Origin: Nocardia coubleae NBRC 108252
Lineage (GTDB): Bacteria; Actinomycetota; Actinomycetes; Mycobacteriales; Mycobacteriaceae
Assembly: GCF_001612805.1 (NCBI RefSeq)
Contig: NZ_BDBD01000008.1
Location: forward strand, 179,326-243,325
DNA length: 64,000 nt
Reading direction: 5' to 3'
The position numbers and the translations under genes are program-made. Of this stretch, positions 27,415-36,676 are shown in pieces; position 1 is the stretch's first letter, and each line of letters begins with the position of its first letter. The notes below the pieces were generated by a model, which saw only the letters and a program-made list of their open reading frames with translations, was not told the origin of the DNA and ran no database searches.

Positions 27415-28781
27415 TACTGCACCGCGACAGGGGCAGGGTCGGTGGCGGGCTTGGGTTCGGGGGCGCCGTGTTCGTCGTCGACCATGGTCTCCTCGTCGAA
27501 GGGGAGTTCGCGGTCGAGGACGCGGCGGGTGCGGTCGGCGTCGACGGTTTTGGTCCAGGTGCCGATGAGCAGGGTGGCGACGGCATTGCCCGAGAAGTTG
27601 GTCAGCGCACGGGCTTCGGACATGAACCGGTCGATGCCGACGATCAGACCGACACCGTCGAGGAGTTCGGGGCGGTGGCTCTGCAGACCGCCCGCCAGCG
27701 TTGCCAGGCCCGCACCGGTGACGCCCGCCGCACCCTTGGACGCGATGATCATGAACAGCAGCAGGCCGATCTGCTCGCCGATACTCAGCGGTTGGCCGAG
27801 GGCGTCGGCGATGAAGATCGAGGCCATCGTCAGGTAGATGGCCGTGCCGTCGAGGTTGAACGAGTACCCGGTCGGCACGACGACACCGACCGTGGTCTTC
27901 TCGACACCGGCGTGTTCCATTTTGGCGATCAGCCGTGGCAGCGCCGACTCCGACGACGAGGTCGCCACGATCAGCAGGTACTCCCGGGCCAGGTACCGGC
28001 ACAGCTTCAGGATCGACACACCCGACACGATCCGCAGTACCGCGCCGAGCACACCGAAGACGAACACCAGGCAGGTCAGGTAGAACGCGATCATCAGCGT
28101 CGCCAGCTCCACGACCGCCGACCAGCCCGTGCGCCCGACGACATTGGCGATCGCACCGAAGGCACCGATCGGCGCCAGCCACAGGATCATCGACAGGATC
28201 CGGAACACGAGCTTCTGTCCGAGCGACACCGCCCGCAGGATCGGCTCGCCCGCCGCGCCCATCGCCTGCACCGCGAATCCGACGAGCAAGGCCACGAACA
28301 GCGCCTGCAGCACGCTGCCCGCCGTCAGCGAGGACACCAGCGTGGTCGGCACGATGTTCTGGATGAAGTCCCAGGTACCACCCGCACCGTGCGCCTGCTC
28401 GGCGTACTTGGCGCCCGCACCGGGCTTGGCCTCGCCGAGCCCGGAGCCGGGTTCGATCAGGTTGCCGACCACCAGACCGATACCGAGCGCGGCCGTCGAC
28501 ATGGCGAGGAAGTAGGCGATGGACAGGCCGCCGACCTTGCCGACAGTAGCCGCCGCCCGCACCGAACCGATGCCGAGCACGATGGTGCAGAAGATGACCG
28601 GCGCGATCATCATCTTGATCAGATTCACGAACAGCGTGCCCAGCGGCGCCAGTGACTGACCGAACTCCGGTGCCAGCCTGCCGACGAGAATGCCCGCGAG
28701 CACCGCGATAATCACCGCGATGTACAGCCAGTGGGTATGGTCTCGTTTTCGCGCGGTGGTTGTGCTCATGGCAGCGAGCAT
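27414..28781 (-). CDS. dctA: C4-dicarboxylate/proton (sodium) symporter, DctA type
   Basis: A 455-residue DAACS-family carrier importing succinate, fumarate and malate. About eight membrane helices plus re-entrant loops are visible. The serine-rich loop is TSSSESALPRLI, and the substrate/cation motif is GYSFNLDGTAIYL followed by SKGAAGVTGAG. The C-terminus is acidic and cytoplasmic. ATG 28781 is preceded by CACACT at 8 nt and may be leaderless; ATG 28769 (MSTTTARK) is the alternative. Divergent from a CitA/CitB-type two-component system that probably controls it. Confidence 0.92.
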   Translation of the reverse strand: MLAAMSTTTARKRDHTHWLYIAVIIAVLAGILVGRLAPEFGQSLAPLGTLFVNLIKMMIAPVIFCTIVLGIGSVRAAATVGKVGGLSIAYFLAMSTAALGIGLVVGNLIEPGSGLGEAKPGAGAKYAEQAHGAGGTWDFIQNIVPTTLVSSLTAGSVLQALFVALLVGFAVQAMGAAGEPILRAVSLGQKLVFRILSMILWLAPIGAFGAIANVVGRTGWSAVVELATLMIAFYLTCLVFVFGVLGAVLRIVSGVSILKLCRYLAREYLLIVATSSSESALPRLIAKMEHAGVEKTTVGVVVPTGYSFNLDGTAIYLTMASIFIADALGQPLSIGEQIGLLLFMIIASKGAAGVTGAGLATLAGGLQSHRPELLDGVGLIVGIDRFMSEARALTNFSGNAVATLLIGTWTKTVDADRTRRVLDRELPFDEETMVDDEHGAPEPKPATDPAPVAVQ

Positions 28782-28810
28782 GCACCGCTAGTGTGATCGC
28801 CGTCACGTTT

Positions 28811-28840
28811 GGTACATAACGTGCTTTAGGTACATAACGT
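28811..28840. promoter_or_regulatory. Tandem direct repeats in dctA / two-component divergent promoter
   Basis: GGTACATAACGT occurs at 28811-28822 and again at 28829-28840, start-to-start spacing 18 nt. The patch is more AT-rich than the surroundings. Position and repetition suggest paired binding sites for the neighbouring response regulator; this is inference. Confidence 0.6.
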
Positions 28841-28863
28841 TCAGTTCGAGGTCGGAGGGCAGG

Positions 28864-30417
28864 ATGCGACGAGGACGACTGTCGCTTGCCGGACAGGCCT
28901 TCGTGTGGCAGCTGGTGGTGCTGGCGCTGATGATCGGCACGGGTACGGTGCTCGCCGTGCTCGACGCCAGACGCGACCACGATGTGGCCACGGAACTTCA
29001 GGTCAGGGATGTCGCCGTGTCGGTGGCGAGGGCGCCGTCGACGCTGGCGGCGGTGAGTTCGCCGTATCCGAGCGGGCTGCTGCAACCCACCACCGAGCGG
29101 ATCCGGGCCGATACCGGAATGGACTTCATCGTCGTGATGGCGCCGGACCGCACTCGCTACACCCACACGAATCCGGAGATGATCGGCAAGCCGTTCTCCG
29201 GCAGCATCGACCGGGCGCTGGCCGGGCAGACGTTCACCGAGACCTTCACCGGCACGCTCGGTCCGTCGATCCGGGCGGTGACGCCGGTCTACGACCGCGG
29301 CCGGGTGGTCGCGCTGGTGTCGGCCGGTGTCACCAGGGCCAGGATCGGCACCCAGGTGGCCTCGCAGCTGCCGCTGATCCTCGGAGTGAGCGCGGCCGGG
29401 CTCGCGCTGGCCGCCTTCTCCTCGTTCCTGCTCAGCAGGCGGTTGCGCAGGCAGACCCACGGCCTGGCGCCCGACGAGCTGCGCGCGCTCTACGAGCACC
29501 ACGACGCGGTGCTGCATTCGGTCCACGAGGGTCTGGTGGTGTTCGGCACCGGCCAGGGGCCCGCGGAGGTGGTCAACGATCAGGCGCGCACCCTGCTCGA
29601 TCTGCCGCAGGGTCCGGTGTATCGCGACGACCTGCCCGTCTCGTTGCGCCAGGAGCGCCCGGGCGTGGTGCGCGACGAAACGCATGTGACCACCGACCGC
29701 GTACTGCTGGTGAACCAGGACGTGGTGACCTGGGAGGGCGAGCAGATCGGCACCGTCCTCACCATCCGCGACCAGACCGAACTGCGCGCGGTGCTCGGCG
29801 AGCTCGACACGGTGCGCAATTTCGCCGAGTCGCTGCGCGCCCAGGCGCACGAGGCGGCCAACAAACTGCACACCGTGGTCACCATGGTCGAGCTCGGCAG
29901 GCCCGACGAGGCGGTGGCGTTCGCCACCGACGAGCTCGCGCTCTCGCAGGTGCTCATCGACCGGCTGCTGGCGGCCGTCGGTGACGCGGCGCTGGCGGCG
30001 TTGCTGCTCGGCAAGGTGGACCAGGCCGCCGAGCGCGGGGTGAGTCTCGCCATCAGCGAGGACACCGCGCTCGATTCCACCGACCCGCTCTCTGCGCAGG
30101 AAACCGTGACGCTGGTCGGCAACCTGGTCGACAACGCCATCGACGCGGCCGCGGGCACCATCGACAAGCGGGTCGAGGTGTCGGTGAGTCACCGCGACGG
30201 GCACCTGTGCGTGCGCGTCTCCGACAGCGGCCCCGGCATGTCGGCGCAGATGTTCGAGCGCGCCGCCGAACGCGGCTACACGACCAAATCCGATCATGCC
30301 GGCCTCGGCCTGGCACTCGTGCACCGTCTCGTCGATCGACACGGCGGTGCCATCACCACAACGGCCGCACCACACAGCGCGGTCACCGTCCGAATTCCGT
30401 TGAGGGAGAACCCATGA
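28864..30417 (+). CDS. CitA/DcuS-type sensor histidine kinase
   Basis: A 517-residue membrane kinase. Transmembrane helices lie near residues 12-34 and 164-190 and enclose a PAS-like extracytoplasmic sensor (DTGMDFIVVMAPDRTRYTHTNPEMIGKPF), the citrate/dicarboxylate-binding type. A cytoplasmic PAS region follows, then an SpoOB-like phospho-acceptor segment (AHEAANKLHTV), then an HATPase_c domain (NLVDNAIDAA, DSGPGM, GLGLALVHRL). It probably senses an external dicarboxylate and switches dctA. SD-like GGAGGGCAGG precedes the ATG. Its stop overlaps the regulator start by 4 nt. Confidence 0.9.
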   Translation: MRRGRLSLAGQAFVWQLVVLALMIGTGTVLAVLDARRDHDVATELQVRDVAVSVARAPSTLAAVSSPYPSGLLQPTTERIRADTGMDFIVVMAPDRTRYTHTNPEMIGKPFSGSIDRALAGQTFTETFTGTLGPSIRAVTPVYDRGRVVALVSAGVTRARIGTQVASQLPLILGVSAAGLALAAFSSFLLSRRLRRQTHGLAPDELRALYEHHDAVLHSVHEGLVVFGTGQGPAEVVNDQARTLLDLPQGPVYRDDLPVSLRQERPGVVRDETHVTTDRVLLVNQDVVTWEGEQIGTVLTIRDQTELRAVLGELDTVRNFAESLRAQAHEAANKLHTVVTMVELGRPDEAVAFATDELALSQVLIDRLLAAVGDAALAALLLGKVDQAAERGVSLAISEDTALDSTDPLSAQETVTLVGNLVDNAIDAAAGTIDKRVEVSVSHRDGHLCVRVSDSGPGMSAQMFERAAERGYTTKSDHAGLGLALVHRLVDRHGGAITTTAAPHSAVTVRIPLRENP

Positions 30418-31112
30418 TCCGCGTCCTGATCGTCGAGGACGAACCGTTGATCGCCCAGGCACACCGGGCCTATCTCGAACGGCTCGACGGGTTCGTCACC
30501 GGCGGCGTCGCCCATACCGGTCATGACGCGCTCAATCTCGCCGCGTCGGCGATCGCCGACGGCAATCCGTTCCACCTGGTGCTGATGGATATCGGGCTGC
30601 CCGACATCAACGGCCTCGAGGTGGCCGCCGCGCTCAACGGACTCTCCCCGCGTCCCGATGTCATCGCGATCACCTCGGCGCGCGAGCTGACCATGGTGCG
30701 CAGCGCCGTCGCCCACGGGGTGGTGCTGTATCTGCTCAAGCCGTTCACCTTCGCCGCCTTTCGCGAGAAGCTGGAACGCTACCGGGATTTCGACACCGCC
30801 CTGCCCGCGGGCGAAGCGGCGCTGTCGCAGTACGACATCGACCGCGCCCTCGGCGCGCTGCGCACCGCCGACCAGCGCGCGGGCGCCCCGAAGGGCGTTG
30901 TGCAGCACACCCTCGAGGAAGTGTCGCGGGCGGTGCGCGCGGCCGAGGCGGGCATCACCGCCACCGATGCCGCCGCTGCCGTCGGCGTTTCCCGGATCAC
31001 CGCGTGGCGGTATCTCGAGAAACTCGCCGACGACGGCCTCGCCGAACGCCGGGCCGACTACGGCCGGGCCGGGCGCCCGAAAACCCGCTACCGCTGGCGG
31101 GTTTCGACCTAG
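30414..31112 (+). CDS. CitB/DcuR-type response regulator
   Basis: A 232-residue regulator. The receiver domain has ED at 8-9, phospho-acceptor D59 (LMDIGLPD) and the Lys in LLKPF. The C-terminal helix-turn-helix (about 180-225) is AGITATDAAAAVGVSRITAWRYLEKLADDG, characteristic of the CitB family. The start overlaps the kinase stop (ATGA), with GGGAG upstream. It is expected to bind near dctA, and the GGTACATAACGT repeats at 28811-28840 are the obvious candidates. Confidence 0.92.
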   Translation: MIRVLIVEDEPLIAQAHRAYLERLDGFVTGGVAHTGHDALNLAASAIADGNPFHLVLMDIGLPDINGLEVAAALNGLSPRPDVIAITSARELTMVRSAVAHGVVLYLLKPFTFAAFREKLERYRDFDTALPAGEAALSQYDIDRALGALRTADQRAGAPKGVVQHTLEEVSRAVRAAEAGITATDAAAAVGVSRITAWRYLEKLADDGLAERRADYGRAGRPKTRYRWRVST

Positions 31113-31113
31113 C

Positions 31114-32439
31114 TCACCCCTGGGTGGTGGCGCCCGCCAGATAGTCGGGCGCCCCGGTGCGCGCCACCGGACCGAGGTCGACCGGCATGTGCTCGAACCC
31201 GTGCAGGGTGAACAGGTTGCGGCGCACCGGTTCTTCGCGTAAGCGCAGATCCGGGTAGCGGGCGTAGAGCGCGCGCAGGGCGTGGACCGCTTCCATCCTG
31301 GCCAGGCTCGCGCCGAGGCAGGCGTGGATGCCGCTGCTGAAGGCCACGTGCTCCTTGATATTCGGGCGGTCGATGTCGAAGCGGTCCGGGTCGGCGAAGA
31401 CCGAGGGGTCGCGGTTGGCACCGGCCAGCGACAGGATGACGGTGGCCCCCGCCTTCACCGTCATCCCGTCGACCTCGACGTCCTCGAGCGCCACCCGCGC
31501 GGTGGTCTGCACGGGTGGGTCGAACCGCAGCGTCTCCTCCACCACGTCGGGCCAGCGGTCGGGGTCGTTCTGGGCGATGGCGAGCTGGTCGGGGTTGGCC
31601 GACAGCGCGGCCACCGCGTTCCCGATGAGGTTGACCGTGGTCTCGAAGCCCGCGCCCATCAGCAGTCCCGCGCCCGCCTGCAGTTCGCGCATCGTGAGGT
31701 CGCCGGAGGTGACCAGGCTGGAGAGGATGTCGTCGCCCGGTTCGTCGCGCAGCTTCTCGATGTGCTCGGCCAGATAGTCGGCCAGGGTGTCGGTGGCGGC
31801 CATCGCCTCCCGGTAGGAGCGCCAGGAGGTGCCGATGTCGAGCAGCGGGGTGACGCGGTCGCCCCAGCGCAGGAACAGCTCGCGGTCGGCGGCGGGGAAC
31901 CCGAGCATCTCGGCGATGATCGCGATCGGCACCTGGGCCGCGAAATCGGTGACGAGGTCGATCGAGCCGTGCGCGGGCATCGCGTCGAGCAGTTCGGTGG
32001 TGACGGTTTCGACCCGGTCGCGCAGCCTGCCGATGGCACGCGGGGTGAAGGCCGACGCCACCGGCTTGCGCATCCTGGTGTGTTCGGGCGGATTGAGCAC
32101 GAGCATCGACGGCGGCTCGACCGGGCTCGGCGGCGGAACCACTCGTTCGGCCAGCTTGCGCAACGGCGGTGGCACCTCGGGGCCCAATGCCGGGAAGACG
32201 CCGAATCTGTTGTCGCGCAGGATGCTTCGCACCTTCGAGTGCTCGAAGCACGCGTACGCCAACGGCGTGCGTCGCAGACCGGGGCCGCGCAGTTCCTCGA
32301 TGAGCGGGTACGGATCGTGCAGTCCCCGCTCGCCGGCGAGCAGGGTGGCGAAGGTGTCGCCGCGCCGCGCACGCCAGCGCAGGAAGGCACGGGGAATTCC
32401 GTGCTGTGCCGACCAGCGGATCCAGTACCCGACGTTCAT
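31114..32439 (-). CDS. Cytochrome P450
   Basis: A 441-residue soluble bacterial P450. The I-helix oxygen motif is GAGFETT (262-268), the ExxR motif is E302-R305 (EETLRFDPP), and the haem-binding loop is FSSGIHACLGASLAR with Cys374. The substrate is unknown and there is no dedicated ferredoxin next to it. The start ATG has AAGGGG upstream. It ends 1 nt from the convergent regulator gene. Confidence 0.93.
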   Translation of the reverse strand: MNVGYWIRWSAQHGIPRAFLRWRARRGDTFATLLAGERGLHDPYPLIEELRGPGLRRTPLAYACFEHSKVRSILRDNRFGVFPALGPEVPPPLRKLAERVVPPPSPVEPPSMLVLNPPEHTRMRKPVASAFTPRAIGRLRDRVETVTTELLDAMPAHGSIDLVTDFAAQVPIAIIAEMLGFPAADRELFLRWGDRVTPLLDIGTSWRSYREAMAATDTLADYLAEHIEKLRDEPGDDILSSLVTSGDLTMRELQAGAGLLMGAGFETTVNLIGNAVAALSANPDQLAIAQNDPDRWPDVVEETLRFDPPVQTTARVALEDVEVDGMTVKAGATVILSLAGANRDPSVFADPDRFDIDRPNIKEHVAFSSGIHACLGASLARMEAVHALRALYARYPDLRLREEPVRRNLFTLHGFEHMPVDLGPVARTGAPDYLAGATTQG

Positions 32440-32554
32440 AGCCGCCCCTTTGCGCCGTACTGCCGAAGATGTCTTCCACAGTACGGACGGGGTGTGACAG
32501 AAACCACGTTCCTCGGGCGGAGGCCGACCTATACCCAGGTAGGAGACGAGCGGC

Positions 32555-33268
32555 TCAGCGCCGCACGGTCACCCGTTCGGTCTCGGCGCGGTGCTCGGTG
32601 GCGGTCGCGTCGGGATTGACCACCTGCACCAGCGACGCACCGGCGCCGAGAACGGCGAGATACCCGTCGATCAGCTCGGCCGCGGTGTCCCACGGTGCGC
32701 TCGACAGCACCCGGTCCCCGGCGGAAATGCCCTGCAGCGCCGCCGATTTCTTCGCCGCGTCGAGTACCTCGCCCACCGACATACCGTCGAGGGCGGCCCG
32801 GAAACCACCGGGCAGGAACTGGTCGCCGTGCACGCGCACCGCGGTGGCGAAATCGGTGACACCGACCGGCAGGTCGCGCACGGGTGTGCCCATGGCGTCC
32901 AGCGACAGCACCGCGACCTCGTCGACGCCGTCGGCGTCGTCGAGCCGGTCGGGCGTCACCAGGGCGAGGTCGGCGTCGGGATCGGGGCTGAGCACCACTT
33001 CGGTTCCGGCCCACCAGCAGCCGAGCAGCACCGCGGCCGTCTGCCAGTGCGCGGGCAGCAGCACCGCGACCCGCGCGCCGGGAGTGAGCGCGAACTCGTC
33101 GCGGATCAGGTTGGCGGTCTTGGCCGCCCAGTTGGCCAGCGTCAGCCCGGACAGTTCGATGCGGGCGCCGGTGGCGTCGTCGTACCAGGTGACGCGCGGT
33201 CCGGCGGGATCGCGTTCGAGGATCGGGTCGAGGAGGGCGTCGGTCAGTGTCGAATTGGGCTCACGCAT
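32555..33268 (-). CDS. TIGR03089 family protein (short AMP-binding-enzyme-like)
   Basis: A 237-residue protein resembling the N-terminal part of acyl-CoA/AMP ligases (RVAVLLPAHWQTAAVLLGCWWAGTEVVLSPDPD) but lacking the ATP-binding core and C-terminal lid, so adenylation is not expected. This is the TIGR03089 group, conserved in actinobacteria beside the LCP gene (Rv3268). It starts 3 nt after the LCP stop, so the two are probably co-translated. Function unknown. Confidence 0.8.
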   Translation of the reverse strand: MREPNSTLTDALLDPILERDPAGPRVTWYDDATGARIELSGLTLANWAAKTANLIRDEFALTPGARVAVLLPAHWQTAAVLLGCWWAGTEVVLSPDPDADLALVTPDRLDDADGVDEVAVLSLDAMGTPVRDLPVGVTDFATAVRVHGDQFLPGGFRAALDGMSVGEVLDAAKKSAALQGISAGDRVLSSAPWDTAAELIDGYLAVLGAGASLVQVVNPDATATEHRAETERVTVRR

Positions 33269-33271
33269 TGG

Positions 33272-34741
33272 TCAATTCACGCATTTCGGTCCGTTCTGGC
33301 CTGCGTCGATCGGCGGGGCGGGCGGTACTGGCGTGGCGGTCGCCGAGGATGTTCCGTCGAAATCGAACATGCCTGCCGCGGCCGAGCCGGGACCAGAGTA
33401 GTCGCTCGCCAGCACCACGCTCACCGAATCCGCCGACAGCGACGGATCCGCGACCACGGTCAGGCCGCCGAGTTCCTCGGCCACCGCGACGGCCTTGGGA
33501 TCGGCGCTGTCGGCGGCGAGCACCCGGCTCGAGCTCACACTCCCCCCGGAATAGTTCCCGACCAGACCCTCGCGGAAACCCTTACCCGTCAACGCGGCCG
33601 CGACCTTGGCCGCCAGGCCCGTCGCGCCACCGGCGTTGAACACGCTCACCGTCACCGTGGACGGGTCGACCTTCTTCTCCTCGGCCGGTTTCTCCTCGCC
33701 GACCAGCCCGGCCACGTAGTCCTGCACGGCCTTCGGTTCCACCCGAACCACCGATTCGCCGTTGGCCGTCATGCTGTTCAGGTCGGCGACAGGAATGGTG
33801 TCGAACTCGACCTGGCCACCGGAGAGGTCCTTGAGCTGCTGCAGGAAGGCGAGCACGTCCCAGTCGTCATCGAGGACGACCGTGCGCCCGACGGCTTCGC
33901 TGATCTCGCTGAGCTTGCCGGGATCGGCCAGCGTCTTGGCGTTGAGCAGCTGACCCACCAGCTGGGCCATGAACACCTGCTGACGCACGATCCGGTCGAT
34001 GTCGCCACGCGGCAGATCGTGGCGCTGCCGCACGAAACTCAAGGCCTGCGCACCGTCGAGACGCTGATTTCCCGCCGGGAACTGCGCGCCGGACATGTAT
34101 TCGTCGACCGCGTTGTTCAGGCACACCTCCACCCCGCCGACGGCATCGGTGAGCAGCACGAACCCGAGCAGGCTCACCTCGGCGTAGTGGTCGACGGTGA
34201 CGCCGGTGAGATTGGCCACCGACTTGATCAGCGCCTGCCTGCCCGCTTTGGTCGAGTCGCGTTCGGCGTCGGCCTCGGCATCGCCGTCGGCGAGCATCTT
34301 GGCGCGTTCGGTCTCTTTCGTCGCGCCGTAGGCGGAGTTGATCTTGGCCTTGCCCTGACCGGGGATATCGACGTAGGAGTCGCGGGGGATGGAGATGGCG
34401 GTGGCGGAGCGGCCGTCGTTGGGGACGCGGACCAGCACGATGGTGTCGGTGTTGGTGCCCACTTCGTCGCCGGCGTGCAGCATGGCGCGTTCGGCGCTGG
34501 TGAGCGGGTTGCCGTGGGCATCGGTGCGGCTGTCGACACCCACGAGCAGGATGTCGACGGCGCCGTCGCGGCCGCCGCCCAGACCGAGCCCACCGATGCG
34601 TTCGATATTGGCGATCAGATTGTCGACGCTGCGCCAGGCGAACCCGGTGATCGCGAGCACCAGGACCGCCGCGATCGCCACCATCACCTTCGCCGGTCCC
34701 GCAGGCGTGGTGGCCGACGGTGATCCTGTCGACTCTCGCAC
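33272..34741 (-). CDS. LytR-CpsA-Psr (LCP) family cell-wall ligase
   Basis: A 489-residue membrane-anchored protein. A single N-terminal helix (about residues 17-37) is followed by the extracellular LCP domain with Arg/Asp motifs (VDSRTD, SIPRDSYVDIPG, FVRQRHDLPRGDIDRIVRQQ). A C-terminal LytR_C domain (VSVFNAGGATGLAAKVAAAL) follows. In mycolata LCP proteins attach arabinogalactan to peptidoglycan (Rv3267, Lcp1). The GTG at 34741 has GAGAGGAAG about 7 nt upstream. Divergent from rmlD, whose product feeds the rhamnose linker it transfers. Confidence 0.92.
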   Translation of the reverse strand: MRESTGSPSATTPAGPAKVMVAIAAVLVLAITGFAWRSVDNLIANIERIGGLGLGGGRDGAVDILLVGVDSRTDAHGNPLTSAERAMLHAGDEVGTNTDTIVLVRVPNDGRSATAISIPRDSYVDIPGQGKAKINSAYGATKETERAKMLADGDAEADAERDSTKAGRQALIKSVANLTGVTVDHYAEVSLLGFVLLTDAVGGVEVCLNNAVDEYMSGAQFPAGNQRLDGAQALSFVRQRHDLPRGDIDRIVRQQVFMAQLVGQLLNAKTLADPGKLSEISEAVGRTVVLDDDWDVLAFLQQLKDLSGGQVEFDTIPVADLNSMTANGESVVRVEPKAVQDYVAGLVGEEKPAEEKKVDPSTVTVSVFNAGGATGLAAKVAAALTGKGFREGLVGNYSGGSVSSSRVLAADSADPKAVAVAEELGGLTVVADPSLSADSVSVVLASDYSGPGSAAAGMFDFDGTSSATATPVPPAPPIDAGQNGPKCVN

Positions 34742-34876
34742 TCGTGCTTCCTCTCGACCTCGCGGCGCCCCGCCCTGCACGCCTCCCCGCAAACCCCACT
34801 GTCGTGAACACAGGCTAACCAACAGTTACCACAGTCGGGCCGACCCGCAGGTGTTGCGGCGTGCCAGACTGGCCGC

Positions 34877-35734
34877 GTGAATGCCGATTTCCCCACTCGA
34901 GCTTCCCTGATCGTAACCGGCGCCGGTGGGCTGCTGGGGCGGGAAATCCTGCGTCTGGCCCCGCACGCGCGCGGCCTCGGCCGGTCGCAGGTCGACATCA
35001 CCGACCGCGCGGCGGTGGAGGCGATACTCACACCCGGCGCGGTGGTGCTCAACTGCGCGGCCTACACCGCCGTCGACGCCGCCGAAACCGACCGCGACGC
35101 CGCGTTCGCCGCCAATGCCACCGGTCCGGCCGTACTCGCCGCCGCCTGTACCGCCACCGGCGCACGGCTGATCCACGTGTCGACCGACTATGTGTTCCCC
35201 GGCACCGCGAGCACACCGTACGAACCGGACGACCCCACCGGACCGGCGACGGTCTACGGCCAGTCGAAACTGGCGGGTGAGCGGGCCGTGCTCGACGGCT
35301 GCCCCGACGCGCAGGTCGTGCGAACGGCCTGGGTATACGCCGGTGTCGAGGGGGATTTCGTCGCGACCATGCGCCGGCTCGAGCGCGAACGCGACACCGT
35401 CACCGTGGTGAACGACCAGCTCGGGTCGCCGACAAGCGCGATCGATCTGGCCGCCGCCCTGCTCGAGCTCGCCGACCGCCCCGACGCACCCCGGGTGCTG
35501 CACGCGACCAACTCCGGCACCGCCACCTGGTTCGACCTGGCCGTCGCCGTTTTCACCGAGCTCGGCGCCGACCCGGCCCGGGTGCTGCCGTGCGATTCGA
35601 GCGCGTTCCCCAGACCCGCGCCGCGCCCGCCCTATTCGGTGCTCTCACCCCGGGTTTGGAACGACGCGGGCCTGACCCCGATGCGGCCCTGGCGTTCCGC
35701 ACTCACCGACACACTTCGCCGGTTGTCCGACTAG
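34877..35734 (+). CDS. rmlD: dTDP-4-dehydrorhamnose reductase
   Basis: A 285-residue short-chain reductase making dTDP-L-rhamnose for the arabinogalactan linker. The NAD(P) motif is TGAGGLLG (14-21). STDYVFPG lies near 102-109 and the catalytic YxxxK is Y127/K131 (VYGQSK). The GTG start has CAGACT 6 nt upstream and no Shine-Dalgarno sequence, a leaderless-like arrangement. wbbL follows 11 nt after the stop. Confidence 0.94.
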   Translation: MNADFPTRASLIVTGAGGLLGREILRLAPHARGLGRSQVDITDRAAVEAILTPGAVVLNCAAYTAVDAAETDRDAAFAANATGPAVLAAACTATGARLIHVSTDYVFPGTASTPYEPDDPTGPATVYGQSKLAGERAVLDGCPDAQVVRTAWVYAGVEGDFVATMRRLERERDTVTVVNDQLGSPTSAIDLAAALLELADRPDAPRVLHATNSGTATWFDLAVAVFTELGADPARVLPCDSSAFPRPAPRPPYSVLSPRVWNDAGLTPMRPWRSALTDTLRRLSD

Positions 35735-35737
35735 GCT
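35732..35737 (+). promoter_or_regulatory. Leaderless -10 box of wbbL
   Basis: TAGGCT overlaps the rmlD stop codon and ends 8 nt before the wbbL GTG. No Shine-Dalgarno sequence. Confidence 0.5.
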
Positions 35738-35745
35738 GCGCACTC

Positions 35746-36642
35746 GTGAACGCAGCCGAATCCCCCGCCCCCGCCGGTCTGGCCGTCGTCACGGTGACCT
35801 ATTCACCGGGCGAGCATCTCGAGCACTTCATCACCACCCTCGCCGACGCGACCAGCGAGAAGCCGCAGGTGATCCTGGCCGACAACGGGTCGACCGACGG
35901 CGTGCCCGAGCTGGTGGCCGAGGCCAACGCGCACGTGCGGCTGCTGCGTACCGGCGGCAATATCGGCTACGGCGGCGCCATCAACCGGGCCGTCGCCGAG
36001 ATCGATCCGTCGATCGAATTCGTGATCCTGGCCAACCCGGACATCCGCTGGGGAGTCGATTCCATCGACAAGCTGCTCGAGGCCGCGCAGCGTTGGCCGC
36101 GCGCGGGCGCCTTCGGGCCGATGGTGCGCGAACCCGACGGCAGCGTCTATCCCTCGGCGCGGCGGGTGCCCGGTCTGGCCGACGGCGCCGGGCACGCGAT
36201 CCTCGGCGCGATCTGGCCGAAGAACCCCTGGTCGGTGCGCTACCGGCAGGAGAACGAGGAGCTGTCGGAGCGGGTGGTCGGCTGGCTGTCGGGCTCGTGC
36301 CTGCTGGTGCGTCGCGCCGCGTTCGACACCATCGACGGCTTCGACTCGCGCTACTTCATGTACATGGAGGACGTCGACTTCGGTGACCGCATGGGCAAGG
36401 CGGGCTGGCACAATGTGTTCGTCCCGGACGCCGAGGTGACCCACGCCAAGGGCCACGCCGCGGGCAAGCACCCGGAACTGATGCTGCCCGCCCACCACGC
36501 CAGCGCCTACCGTTTCCAGGCCGACCGGCATCCGCACTGGTGGCAGGCGCCGCTGCGGCTCGCCTTGCGGGCCGGACTTGCGGTTCGCTCCCGGATTGCG
36601 GTTCGATCGGCGCTGCGTGAGAAAGCGCGAACCGGCGCCTGA
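35746..36642 (+). CDS. wbbL: Rhamnosyltransferase WbbL (GT2 family)
   Basis: A 298-residue GT-A glycosyltransferase that adds rhamnose to decaprenyl-diphosphoryl-GlcNAc to make the linker of the mycolyl-arabinogalactan wall. Visible motifs are TVTYSPGEHL at the N-terminus, DNGSTDG (about 45-51), GGNIGYGGAINRA, a metal-site-like LANPD, and GSCLLVRRAAFDTIDGFDSRYFMYMEDVDFGDR. The GTG at 35746 is favoured by the -10 box 8 nt upstream; a longer in-frame extension overlaps rmlD and is not used. Confidence 0.93.
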   Translation: MNAAESPAPAGLAVVTVTYSPGEHLEHFITTLADATSEKPQVILADNGSTDGVPELVAEANAHVRLLRTGGNIGYGGAINRAVAEIDPSIEFVILANPDIRWGVDSIDKLLEAAQRWPRAGAFGPMVREPDGSVYPSARRVPGLADGAGHAILGAIWPKNPWSVRYRQENEELSERVVGWLSGSCLLVRRAAFDTIDGFDSRYFMYMEDVDFGDRMGKAGWHNVFVPDAEVTHAKGHAAGKHPELMLPAHHASAYRFQADRHPHWWQAPLRLALRAGLAVRSRIAVRSALREKARTGA

Positions 36643-36676
36643 GTAGGGCCGGTCCACTGTGAACAGGGGAAACTCG

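Noticed and set aside
26986..30462. A 1158-codon open frame on the - strand across the two-component and dctA genes
   Set aside because: It overlaps three well-supported genes in other frames; the translation is repetitive Arg/Gly/His with no motif.
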